From Pogostemon cablin (taxonomy: Eukaryota > Streptophyta > Magnoliopsida > Lamiales > Lamiaceae): DNA of 64,000 bases. Where the stretch lies: NCBI GenBank assembly GCA_023678885.1, contig CM042982.1:4712001-4776000 (forward strand). The letters are read 5' to 3'. Made by a program: the position numbers and the translations under genes. How positions within the stretch are numbered: position 1 is the stretch's first letter; each line of letters begins with the position of its first letter. Positions 22,144-32,856 of the stretch are shown piece after piece. The notes under the pieces are model-generated. The model did no database searches. It was not told where the DNA came from and worked only from the letters and a program-made list of their open reading frames with translations.

Positions 22144-22644
22144 TATAGCTTGTCAGATTTTATTCCTTATTAATGATGAGTTTATGTGGCTATTATTGGA
22201 TAATAAAAGGATTATCTGTATTAAGCTAACATGAAAATGTGGAGAGAGGTTTGCCCCCTAGGCAGTCTTGTGCTTTTTTGAGGGGGTAAATTAGTTATGT
22301 TTATTGATGTGGGTTGTCCCCATATTTATATCAAGTAACTTGACGTCATCCGAATATGGATGATTCGTCAGGCCACTTGAGCAATATATGTTTACAGTGC
22401 GAGCATTAAATGCGTTTAGCCTCTCGTGACTTTCCTTAGGATCCGACCTAGGATATCTCCTAGGTAGATATCTCAGGGAATCTCGGCGTATCTTAAGTAA
22501 TTGAGGCAAGTGGCCTAGTAATTTCAATGAGGCGGGCGCTCCTCCCAATTTGGGGGCCTTTTTGGGCCCTTACTGGGCTTTGGGATCGTCAAGCCCAATG
22601 GATGAACTGGGGGAATGAGAGCCCAGTTTCGAGGCCCTACTACA
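22144..22644. mobile_element. LTR-like insertion (probable solo LTR) with GTAAG target duplication
   Basis: A 501-bp GC-richer block is flanked by GTAAG at 22139-22143 and 22645-22649. The matching position in the right arm of the inverted complex (near 29912) lacks it, so that copy is a paralogous empty site. The 5-bp duplication and ...TACA end fit a solo LTR, although the left end reads TATAGC instead of TG. A 85-aa minus-strand frame inside has no recognisable similarity. Confidence 0.6.
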
Positions 22645-22852
22645 GTAAGTTTTGAATAAATAAATTTTTCAAAGACTAAAATTACCCTTTTAACATATAA
22701 GGTAGTATATTAATTAGAATTTAGGTGAGAATCTGTCATTTGAACTAATGAGATGCATTAATTATTTTACTTTTCTTATAAAATAATATTAACTATAATA
22801 TAAATATTAATCTATATCTAATTTATTATTATTAATTAAACAAAATTATATA

Positions 22853-23095
22853 TTCCCTCCGTCCCAGGTAAGAGGGTCATTTTTCCATTTGGTCGTCCCA
22901 CTCAAAGAGTCACCTTTCCTTTTTTTACACACATGAGACCCACACACCCCCTCTAATAAAATTAAAATATGGGATCCACATTCCCACTAATACAACTATC
23001 CACTACACATTAAATAATAATATTCCTTAATCTACGTGAAAAAAACAAATACTCTAGTACAAATCAAATATATAATATAACTATCCCCTAGTACA
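22853..23095. mobile_element. Stowaway-like MITE inserted in the left arm
   Basis: Begins TTCCCTCCGTCCCAGGTAAGAGGGTCA and contains the family words ACACATGAGACCCACAC and CCACTACACATTAA also seen at 37452, 38219, 39557 and 50516. The right end is eroded. The right arm of the complex lacks this segment. Confidence 0.6.
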
Positions 23096-23884
23096 AATCC
23101 CGCGTATTATGCGGATTTTAAAGTTATAATTTAAAAAATATATAAATATATAGTCTATAAATATTTATAAATGTCAAATAATTAATTAAAAAATTTATTA
23201 TATTATTAAATGAAATTTTAGTTAATAGTTAATACTCCTAATAATTAATAAAACTGAGAAATTAAAAGAAAATTTATAATTAATTTAGTAAGAATTTTTT
23301 TTAAAAAAAAAAGTGAATATGACAATTAAAGAAATTATTAAAGAACTAAAAGAAAAAAAATTAATAAATTTAATATTTTTATTAATAAAAAATAAAAAAT
23401 TTATAATAAAATGTATTATATACATTAATCAAACCAAATAAAAATAAATATATATCTTTATCTACACTAAATTTTGATTAATAACTAAAATATACTAATA
23501 GACAATAATTCTGGGATTCAACATGAAATAAAAATATGAAAAAAAAACTCTTATTGTTTATATTTATAAAATGTGTAATATAATATAAAAATAAAAAACT
23601 CTTACACCTAAAAAAATAATTATAATAAAATAAAAACTTAACACGTTAAAAATTTATAATTCTACATAAAAACAATAAGATTATCTTATGTAACATAATA
23701 AATAAAGATTAAAAAAAAAAGCTCACAACAATAATAAGAGAAAAAAATAAAGTTCTCATGAAAAATAAAATAAATTAGTTAATTAAATAAATTGCATATA
23801 GTAAATTCTTTAAAATCGAAAGAAATCTAGGGGAAAAAATTCTGTCGAGAGTGAATAAATAGACGTAGGAGAGAAAAATACCTT

Positions 23885-24001
23885 TGATAATCCGTTGGTA
23901 AAAGAAAAAATATTATTTTTGTTGCTAATCTGCCGGTAATTACTAACGGATTGAATTCATTTGACAAATTCCATTGTTAAAAAATAATTTTTTTTGTAGT
24001 G
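23885..24001 (-). mobile_element. CACTA transposon terminus with subterminal repeats
   Basis: Ends in TTTTTTTTGTAGTG at 24001, the complement of CACTACAAAAAAA, which is the En/Spm (CACTA) end. Inside it lie repeated ATCCGTTGGTAA / ACGGATTGAATTC words in both orientations, as expected for transposase-binding subterminal arrays. The matching inverted copy starts at 26058. Confidence 0.7.
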
Positions 24002-24059
24002 TAAATCATTCATGCCTTTTTTTAATAAATAATTATTAATTAAAATAAATTTTAATATA

Positions 24060-24525
24060 TATATATATATATAATTTAATAAATTGTCCATGCCTTTTTT
24101 CATTTTTGGATAAATAATTATTAGTTAAAATTAATTTTAAATATAATATATATAATATAAAAAATAGTAATAATAAGATAGATATTCAAATAATCAATAT
24201 TAGTTATAGTTTATTTATGGAAAAAAATTAATTAACCTAATTAATGAACTAAAGTAACCTAAATTAATAGTTAGGATATTTGATCCTGAAAAATAGCATT
24301 TTATCAAGGTCCAATTATTATTATATCCTTACTATTAATTTAGGTTACTTGAGTTCATTAATTAGGTTAATTAATTTTCTTCCATAAATAAACTATAACT
24401 AATATAGATTATTTGAATATTTATCTTATTATTACTATTTTTATTTTTTTCTTTTATATTATATATATTATATTTAAAATTAATTTTAACGGCATGGACG
24501 ATTTATTAAATTATATATATACTAG
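24060..24525. repeat. Large palindrome at the centre of the left half
   Basis: The arms at about 24082-24290 and 24315-24515 are reverse complements (for example AATTAACCTAATTAATGAAC against GTTCATTAATTAGGTTAATT). They are separated by about 25 bp around TTATCAAGGTCCAATTATTA. It could fold into a hairpin of about 200 bp and looks like a foldback MITE with no coding capacity. Confidence 0.75.
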
Positions 24526-24549
24526 TTTTGTCTCCCGCGACGACGCGGG
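24522..24549 (-). mobile_element. Helitron-like 3' terminus
   Basis: On the minus strand the sequence reads hairpin CCCGCG-TCGT-CGCGGG, eight spacer bases, then CTAG followed by T. A GC-rich hairpin near a CTRR end next to a host T is the classic Helitron 3' end. The element body would extend to higher coordinates. The 5' TC end was not found. Confidence 0.5.
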
Positions 24550-24599
24550 TTCTATTATGTGCGATGTCTTTATTTTAAAAATATATTTTTATATTTTAT

Positions 24600-24645
<46 letters not shown>

Positions 24646-24647
<2 letters not shown>

Positions 24648-24957
24648 TCCCTCCGTCCCACAAAGTATTTCACACTTTCCTTTTTCATTCGTCCCTCAAA
24701 GTATTTCACATTTTACTTTTACTAAATTTGGTAAAAAAATACATTATAATAATACTCACTTTTTATATACATCCCAATATAATACTTACTTTTTCACATC
24801 TCCCAACAACTTTACACACCTTCCAACAATTTTACACACCTTTTTTCATTAAATCAACTAAAATATATTTTCTCTTTCTTACTTTATACATAAAAATATA
24901 AAATTTTCTTAAACTCAGCGCACACCAATACGTGAAATACTTATTGGGACGGAGGGA

Positions 24958-24959
<2 letters not shown>
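24646..24959. mobile_element. Stowaway-like MITE inside a (TA)n tract
   Basis: Terminal inverted repeats CTCCCTCCGTCCCACAAAGT and the inverse ATTGGGACGGAGGGAG bound a 314-bp element. (TA)n runs flank it on both sides (24604-24646 and 24958-24992), consistent with TA target preference. The two long frames across it are artefacts of TA repeats. Confidence 0.8.
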
Positions 24960-24998
<39 letters not shown>

Positions 24999-25199
24999 TG
25001 TTTTTTTTACTTTACTATTAAATATAATTTTTACCTTCGTTCGTGTTAAATAGATGAACATTCAATTAATATGAAAGGAAGTGATAATAGTAGAATATTT
25101 TCAATCCAAAACCTGAAAAATAAATAAACTATCAATTTGGGGCCTAATTATTTTTTATATCAGTTACAGACCTTAAAATATATAAAACAATAAAAAAGG

Positions 25200-25201
25200 T
25201 A

Positions 25202-25250
<49 letters not shown>
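25200..25250. repeat. (TA)n microsatellite
   Basis: About 24 TA units in the interior between the inverted arms. Confidence 0.9.
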
Positions 25251-25251
<1 letters not shown>

Positions 25252-25857
25252 TATTTAGTTGTAAATTTAATTAATAATCAAGTATCTCTCTTTTTATCTT
25301 TTAATTATTTTTTTATTTTATAACTAAACCAAATTATTAAAGTTAAAAATTAATTATTATTTTTAAATTGTTAGTCGTAAATTAATTAATAATCGAGTCT
25401 CACTCTTTTTTTTATCTTTTACTTTTATTTTTTTAAATTGAATAACACAACTAAAACATTTAAATGTAAAAATACATTAAAAAATTATCATTTTTTATTA
25501 TTTTAAATATTAATTTTAAGTTATTAATGAGAGGGAATTAGTAAAATATTACTTAAAATGTTAAATTACTTAATATATAATATTAATTGCAAGATTAAAA
25601 TTTTTAAACATATTTATAAAAAAAAATTATTAGAATTCAAATAATAATTTTTCTTACATAAAAATTACTTAAAATAATATTAGTATGTAGTATTAATATT
25701 ATTTAGATTAGAATATTAGATCTTCATTAAAAGAATTACTTAAAATAAAGTATTAGTGGTAAGATTACAAAATATTAATTATTTTAAATTTAATAAAAGT
25801 ATTAAAATATATTACTTAAAATAAAACATTAATTGCGGAATTAATGTGGGAGCGTGA

Positions 25858-25947
25858 GTACATAATTTTTCTAAGAACGAACGTGGCAACGCCACATACA
25901 CAAATTTTTTCAAGAAGGAGCATGGCGTCGCCACATACACAAATCCA
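25858..25947. repeat. Two-copy tandem of a hairpin-bearing 44-bp unit
   Basis: Two adjacent units each contain AAGAA(C/G)GA, GTGGC(A/G)... or ATGGCGTCGCCA palindromes and end in CCACATACACAAAT. The palindromes GTGGCAACGCCAC and TGGCGTCGCCA stand out in AT-rich sequence. Confidence 0.7.
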
Positions 25948-26057
25948 AGATTTTATTTTTGGCAAACAATTATAAATTAATAGTATTAATGATATTGGAG
26001 TATTTAAAATTAATTTTAATTAATAATTATTTATTAAAAAAAGGCATGGACGATTTA

Positions 26058-26262
26058 CACTACAAAAAAATTATTTTTAATAATGGAATTTACCAACGGA
26101 ATTCAATCCATTGGTAATTATAGGCAGATTAGCAACAGAAATGACATTTTTCTTTTAGCAACGGAATGCCAACGGATTTATTATCTATTTTACTAAGGGA
26201 ATTCAATCCGTTGATAATTACCAACGTATTACCAAGAGAATTTTTTTCTCCTAAGTCTATTT
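26058..26262 (+). mobile_element. CACTA transposon terminus with subterminal repeats (inverted copy)
   Basis: Begins CACTACAAAAAAATTATTTT and continues with ACCAACGGAATTCAATCC, AGCAACGGAATGCCAACGG, GGGAATTCAATCCGTTG and ACCAACGTATTACC words. It is the reverse complement of the 23885-24001 end, including the flank TAAATCGTCCATGCC beyond the terminus. Confidence 0.75.
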
Positions 26263-27291
26263 ATTCACTCCCGACAAATTTTTTTTCCTAGGTTTCTTTC
26301 GGTTTTAAAGAATTTACTGTATGCAATTTTTTTTATTTAATTAATTTATTTTATTTTTCATGAGAACTTTATTTTTTTTCTCTTATTATTGTTGTGAGAT
26401 TTTTTTAATCTTTATTTATTATGTTACATATGATAATTTTATTGCTTTTATGTAGAATTGTAAATTTTTAACATGTTAAGTTTTTAATTTATTATTTTTT
26501 TTAGGTGTAAGAGTTTTTTTATTTTTATGTTATATTACACATTTTATAAATATGAACAATAAGAGTATTTTTTTAATATATTTTTTTTTCATGTTGAATC
26601 CCAAGAATTATTGTCCATTAGTTTTTAGTTATTAATTAAAATTTAATGTAAATAAAGATATATATTTATTTTTATTTAGTTTGATTAATGTATATAATAC
26701 ATTTTATAATAATTTTTTTATTTTTTATTAATAAAGTATTAAATTTTTTTTTCTTTTAGTTCTTTAATAATTTTTTTAATTGACATATTCACTTTTTTTT
26801 ATTAATTTTTCGTACTCAATTAATTATAAATTTTCTTTTAATATCTCAATTTTTATTAATTATTAGGAGTATTAACTATTAACTAAAATTTTATTTAATA
26901 ATATACTGATTTTTTTAAAATTAATTATTTAATATTTATAGACTGTATATTTATATATTTTTTTTAAATTATAATTTTAAAATCAGCATAATACGCTGGA
27001 TTTATATATAATTTTATTTAATTAATAATAATAAATTAGATATAGATTAATATTTATAGGGTTTATTACTCTCAAATACACATTTTTAAACTTATTTGCT
27101 ATGAGACACATTGAACAACAAAAAATACAATAAGATACACAAATAGTAGATAAAGAGACAAAATTACCCTCCACTAAATCTAACATTTACTTTATCTCCT
27201 TTCATTCAAGCAGTCACCGAACCACCCAAAAAATAATTTCCACCGTTTCTCTGTCTAAAATTTCCTTCCCCTCTCTCATAGATCAACTTCC

Positions 27292-27402
27292 ATGGCTTTA
27301 GAGTGGATAGTTCTTGGCTATCGAAGCAATCATGCTCCTATTCCTCACCCTCTTAGGTCACGATGCGATCCGAAAGGGTCTGATAACCGTGACCCGTGAT
27401 AT
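27292..27402 (+). pseudogene. Broken BAP31-like gene fragment (first exon)
   Basis: The sequence starts ATG and reads MALEWIVLGY, then after a shift of frame continues IEAIMLLFLTLLGHD and IRKGLITVTRDI. This is the N-terminal membrane region of plant BAP31-like endoplasmic reticulum proteins as I know the family (MALEW...LGYA...EAIM...GLRKGLI). The frame is broken by a small deletion after LGY and there is no downstream coding exon I recognise. It lies inside the 27058-29741 insertion, so it is a captured fragment, not a native gene. The T-rich sequence after it looks like the donor gene intron. Confidence 0.65.
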
Positions 27403-28173
27403 TTTTCATTCAATTCGTTCAATTATCTGTCAATTGATCCTTTTTCCCCCACAATCTGTTGATTTCGAGAACTTCTAAGTTTTCATTTTAAATTCTCCGA
27501 TCTGTTAAATTTATTCATCTAATTTATTTTTAAAATTTGATTTCACTATTTACGTCCTCTATGTTCTGTTTCCCCTCTATTAATATTTATTGAAACTGTG
27601 ATTTTGTTCGGAGATCTTTCGGTATCTAGGGTTTGCATATTCGGTGGCTCCTTCATCCTTGGATCTGTGAATTCTTTTAGGGTTTTGGTACGTCTCTATC
27701 TGAATTGAACTTTGGTATTTTTTTTGTTCTTTATATTTGGATTTGTGAATCTAGAGTTAGGTTTTTTTTTGGGTATGATGTTCTTGTTCCGTTGTATTCG
27801 CAAGCTTTTAGTATTTGGGATGTATTCAGCTGTTGCTCTTGATTTGGATGACGCAATTAATTAATATTAAGACGCCCCTGTTTTCGTTGTATTCGTTCTG
27901 TTACCATTGATTTTTTTGCTCCACAATTAGATAGGAGTTATCTGATTTTTGGTTTCCTGTTATGGATCGAATTTTGGTTGAATTAGTCATGATTGAGCTC
28001 TTGCTGTTCAATTTTTATAATCTTGGTTTGAGTAAACTCATCTCTGGATTTGAACACTTACCATTTTTTTGTGATTGCTGCCATTCTTTAGGCCACCAAG
28101 ACTTAACCTGCTGCTGCAATAGTGCTCCCAATTTTTTGGTCTAGAGTGCTTTTGGTTTTTTTATTGCTTTAAG

Positions 28174-28239
28174 GCATTGCCAGCGGCTGATGATGCACTT
28201 CTCCAGCAGCTTCAAGCCGATGGAGGGGACGCTTTGTAA
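28174..28239 (+). pseudogene. Exon-like fragment of unknown origin
   Basis: After an acceptor-like TTGCTTTAAG, a GC-richer stretch reads ALPAADDALLQQLQADGGDAL and then TAA. I do not recognise the protein. It may belong to the same captured gene or to a second donor. Confidence 0.3.
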
Positions 28240-28616
28240 AGTAACTATTATCAAACCTCTCTCTGAATAATGTAGAAGACCATTTATTGTTGACCATTTT
28301 TGTTATTGGTAGTTTTGACCATTATATAATCTTGTCAGGCTTATCCTTTATTCCAACCTCAAGATTGATAGGAAAATTAAATGAATCAGGCTTAGTTTTC
28401 AAATGCATGTAAATTGAATAATAAAGCATCTTGTTATATTACCAGACGAAGAAAATAACATCTATTTTTTAAATTCTTCGTGAGTCTTGCCTCGTCTTAA
28501 TTTATTTAAATTTGCATTTCTTGGATGTTCGTTATAACTATGACTTGTTATAGGAGGAAAAGAAACTGTTCCTTATTAAAGATTACTTGGTTTATTTCAT
28601 TTTTTGTTGGGAAAAG

Positions 28617-28895
28617 AAAAAATGTGCAAAAATAAAATGTTCAAAACAAAATTGTGCAAAATGAGAAAAAAAATTGTGCAAAATTTTTCAAAGCAAAATG
28701 TGAAAAAAAAAAAAAAGGTGCAAATCAAAATGTGCAAAATCAAATTATGCAAAACAAAATTATGCAAAATTAAATTGTGCAAACACATAGGGGTATTTAT
28801 GATATTACAATCATAATTGTGTAGTTATGAGTATTAATGTTTTAAGTCATGTAATTTATAACAATTATACATTATTATATGTATCCAAAGTAAGT
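28617..28895. repeat. TGTGCAAA-rich repeat, copy 1
   Basis: About ten TGTGCAAAA / TATGCAAAA words are followed by CACATAGGGGTATTTATG and AATTGTGTAGTTATGAGT, ending GTAAGTGAC. The same sequence in the same direction is at 29555-29741. Confidence 0.8.
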
Positions 28896-29554
28896 GACTC
28901 TTATTATTATTATTATTAAATTTTTTTAAGTAAAGTAATTCTATATATTTTAAAGAATAATCCTCGTTATTTAAATAATAACTCATATCAAACGAATGCA
29001 ATACGATTGGTTGACAATAGCACCTCCTCAAAAGAAATGCATCTAAATTACCAAGATCGAATTTTATTGATATTGAGTAGATAAAAATAATTGCATATAT
29101 GCATGTGAGTTGCATTTTAATAGTACTTTCTAAAATTTCCATAATTAGCTCAAAAAGAATAAAATAAAAGTCTTGCTCTTATCATCATTCATCCGTACGT
29201 ACTTATGTGAGCCACTATGTTACATGAACAGATAAATTTAGCAACTAATAAATTTAAATATATATTTTTTAAAAAAAAAAAGAAAACTACTCTCTTTAAT
29301 TAAAGAGAAAATTACTAATAGATACACACTTTTAACCTAAATTAATATGAGATACAAGAAATTCAAATAATTACCCTCACATACAAAATATTAAAGTAAA
29401 ATATTAAATATAACCTTATAATCTCATACACTTTTAAACCACCAACCCTACCCCTCATCTACTCATTCGCCGGACCGGCGTTGACCGCTTGCTGAACAGC
29501 CGTTGACCGCCGGCCGGACCGGCGTTGACCGCCGCCTGCTGCTGCCGGAATTTA

Positions 29555-29741
29555 AAATGTGCAAAAATAAAATTGTGCAAAGAAAATTATGCAAAACTAA
29601 ATTGTGCAAACAAATTGTGCAAATACATAGGGGTATTTATGGTATCACAATCATAATTGTGTAGTTATGAGTAATAGTACTTTGAGTCATGTAATTTACA
29701 ACAATTATGCATTATTTTATGTATTCAATAGTAAGTGACCC
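29555..29741. repeat. TGTGCAAA-rich repeat, copy 2
   Basis: A shorter copy of 28617-28895 in direct orientation, ending GTAAGTGACC at the right edge of the insertion. The pair suggests two related elements side by side, or one inserted in the other, with the second start near 29305 (ATTACTAATAGATACACAC). Confidence 0.75.
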
Positions 29742-30354
29742 ATATTTATATTATAATTAATGGAGTATTATTTTATAAGAAAAGTAAAACAATTAATGTA
29801 TCTCATTAGTTCAACTAATATGATAGATTCTCACCTAAATTATAATTAATATACTACCTTATATATTAAAAGGGTAATTTAGTATTTGAAAAATTTTAAT
29901 TATTCAAAATTTACCATAACAACTTCATTGATCGGATCAATTTGATCCGTTTATATTTATCCATAGGGAAATATGTAAACCTTATATAATGCACAAAAGT
30001 TATAGTTAAACGGAAGTTATCTTACAATATTAATTATTCATAAGGATACTAACGTTTAGGTCTTTTACGAAGTCATATTTAATGCGCATAAGAATGAATT
30101 TAATTTAATAAAATATTAATAGTATATTCTAAGTAAATTAATTAAATAAATCCTAACCATGCAAATTGTTGTTCTCTTTAAAAAACTCACGGGTTCATAT
30201 CATATATCAGTCTATCCGTCAAGTAGCTATTCTTTTACGGGTGACTTAAAGAAAAATTATTACTATTTTATATAAGTGTGAGACCATATATAAAGTTTCT
30301 TTTCAAGAAGGAAAATTAATATTTTCAATGCGGATAATGATAAAATTAAACACT

Positions 30355-30575
30355 TGTGTTTGGATGGAAGGATTTGAGGAGAGATTTATAAATCATTCCC
30401 TCAAATTCCTACATCATGTTTGATAACATTTGAAATCAATTGATTTATAAATTCAAAATTTTAAATTAATGGAATTCGAATTATGAATTTGATTTTAAAT
30501 TTTTTTAGTTGTTTTTTAATGAATTTCAAATCCTCACTGAAACCGTGTCATTTGAAATCCTTCCGTTATTGTGTG
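30355..30575. mobile_element. MITE with GGATGGAAGGATTTGA ends
   Basis: The left end GTTTGGATGGAAGGATTTGA is answered by TTTGAAATCCTTCCGTTATT at the right, an imperfect inverted pair, around an AT-rich palindromic core (GAATTCGAATTATGAATTTG). No coding capacity. Confidence 0.5.
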
Positions 30576-30602
30576 ATTGATATATATTAATTATATAAAA
30601 TT

Positions 30603-30683
<81 letters not shown>

Positions 30684-32049
30684 GTTTTAAACTTTACCAC
30701 CAGCCTATCCCCTATCCACCCCAACACCCCCCACCCAACCCCTCCACCCCTCCCAAAAAAATTTATTTTTTATAAAATTTTAGATTTTTAATATTTGAAT
30801 AATAAAAATATTATCACCCACCCCCACCCACCCAACACCACTCCTACCAAAAAATAATTTTTTTTTAAATATCACTCTAAATACTTAATTCTAACTCCTC
30901 CATTTAATTACTTCACAAACTAATTCTCTTTCACATCACTCTAAATTAATATTTGAAAACGTGATATTATTTCATTTTTCAATTTTAAGAACATTCTCTC
31001 AAATAAAATTTCAGTAAAAAGTTATGTATCTATAATTGTATCGACCAACAAACTATAAAATAATTTGGTATATAATTAATAGTACGCATTAAATTTAGTT
31101 CAATTTTTCCCCCAAATTTAATCCTTTATATTAAAAGAATCAAAATTAAAAATTCACATAAAAAAAGATTAAAATTAGAATCAATCATATTAGTCATATT
31201 CAGAGGACGAATTTTTATATTTTCTCAATTAAATTTTGCTCCATCCATTCCAAAAATATTTTTATTTTGGGAGGATGTATTATTTTTATTAGTGAAAATA
31301 ATTTTGGGAAGTACGTTGTATATATATTTTTATGCTCGTTTCTTTTTCTTTTTATACTATTTTTAACTAGGAAAAATTAATTTGTGCAAAAATATATTCC
31401 CCTTCATTCATGTTAGCAAATTAGCAATGGCAGTCATATGTGATATGTTGGCATGTATATTCCATTCATTCCAATAAAAGTCATGCACACGCATATGCAT
31501 GATTTGATTTGGCAGATTAGTTGCCATATATTATGAATAATTTAAGAAATCAAAATTTAAAATTAATAATTAATACTAATAATCATGTGGTCTCATATAA
31601 TTATATAATGTCCCTTTACACCAAAGAGAATTATAATGTATTTACAAATATTATTGTCCCCTCTACCTAAAGCAACCTAAGCCTTTTGCAGCTTTTCAAT
31701 ATTCAACAGCTTTACATGCAAATTCTGTCCAATTCCATCTCTTTACATTTAATTAATTAGTGTATGTAGTAATTTTATTTTTAAAAATTGAATTTATATG
31801 TTGATCAGAATATTAACTAACCGAATTTTATGGCCATCATTCTAACTTGTGAACAAAAAATTGTACTAAAAATTATACAGGATACAAAATATAATCTAGT
31901 TTTTGTCATTTATATATAATAATGTGCGTAGATTTGACTTATTAAGTGTTCTTTGACATTTGTTTTTATAAAATAAGTAAAACTTTATTGTACGCCAAGA
32001 TAAATATATAATTGATTTGTTGACATGATCATTCATGAAAAGAAAATAC

Positions 32050-32150
<101 letters not shown>

Positions 32151-32568
32151 GTATATTATATAATTAGTAGGACCAAACTTATTAAGTGGAGTATATATAA
32201 TTCGACAATATTGACCCTCTTGCAATTATAAAAATAGTATTCCACTAATAATTAGATGCATGGATGGATATACGGTTTGTAGAAAAAAATAAAAATAAAT
32301 ATACACTATAATGTATTTCTTCTAAAAATAAAAATTTGTGCGAAATTGAAAAGAATTTTATAGAATGAATAAAAAGTGATAAACGATATTTTTTTAATGA
32401 AAAGTGGAGTACTTAATTTATAATAAAAAATAATCTAAATATAAAATATTTTACTACTAGACAAACAATTACTCTTCTAAAAGTTAATTAATATTGCCAA
32501 TCATAATTTCTAAAGAATAATAACTATATCAATAGTAAATTTTTCAATGCTAAAATATTATACTAAGA

Positions 32569-32690
32569 CAAAAATTTGTGTGCTCTCGAAAATATACTAT
32601 GCCCCGTGGAAACATAAGAATTTAATACTTTAAATTCTTATGTTCTCACAAGGGCATGTTGTGTTCTCGATAACACGGGAGACCAACTCT
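32569..32690. mobile_element. Foldback MITE (ACATAAGAATTTAA family), copy 1
   Basis: A near-perfect palindrome around ACATAAGAATTTAATA / TTTAAATTCTTATGTTCTC lies within GTGTGCTCTCG ... CGATAACACGGGAG. A relative with the same plan is at 46325-46440. Confidence 0.55.
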
Positions 32691-32856
32691 TATACTACAC
32701 CATCATAATAGAAAGATACTTCATAGATTTTTTAAGGGTATTTTTGTTTTTAATTTATAGAAAGATACTCCATAGATTTTTTAAAATTGAAAAACTGGTT
32801 TTTAAAAATTAAAGACTTTGAAAATCAAATGATAATAATAATAATTTAAGTTTGTA

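Larger units (their letters stand above)
27058..29741. mobile_element. Pack-type insertion with captured gene fragment
   Basis: Flanked by ATATTTAT at 27050-27057 and 29742-29749. The left arm of the inverted complex shows the uninterrupted site (about 22800). The ends are weakly inverted: ATTACTCTCAAATACACA at the left against TTACTATTGAATACAT read from the right. It carries a BAP31-like exon fragment, intron-like sequence, TGTGCAAA-rich direct repeats and a GC-rich block (29457-29545). The 8-bp duplication and capture fit hAT or Mutator-like non-autonomous elements; the class is unsettled. Confidence 0.6.
22092..29966. mobile_element. Nested transposon complex with large inverted arms
   Basis: The outer ends are inverted copies of GGTAAATATAAACGGATC at about 22091 and its complement at about 29947-29964. 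The left arm (22092 to ~24055) and the right arm (~26008 to 29964) match as reverse complements once insertions are removed. Insertions in the left arm are 22144-22644 and a Stowaway-like element from 22853. The right arm holds a 2.7-kb insertion at 27058-29741. The arms include CACTA-type ends at 24001 and 26058 and continue past them. A second palindrome fills 24060-24525. This is either one element with very long terminal inverted repeats or an inverted duplication. No transposase is visible inside. Confidence 0.7.

Noticed and set aside
24413..24901. 162-aa open frame
   Set aside because: It crosses a palindrome, a TA microsatellite and a MITE; the protein is low-complexity (IYIYIY).
28597..28816. 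Opposed open frames rich in Lys/Cys or Leu/His
   Set aside because: They translate the TGTGCAAA repeat.
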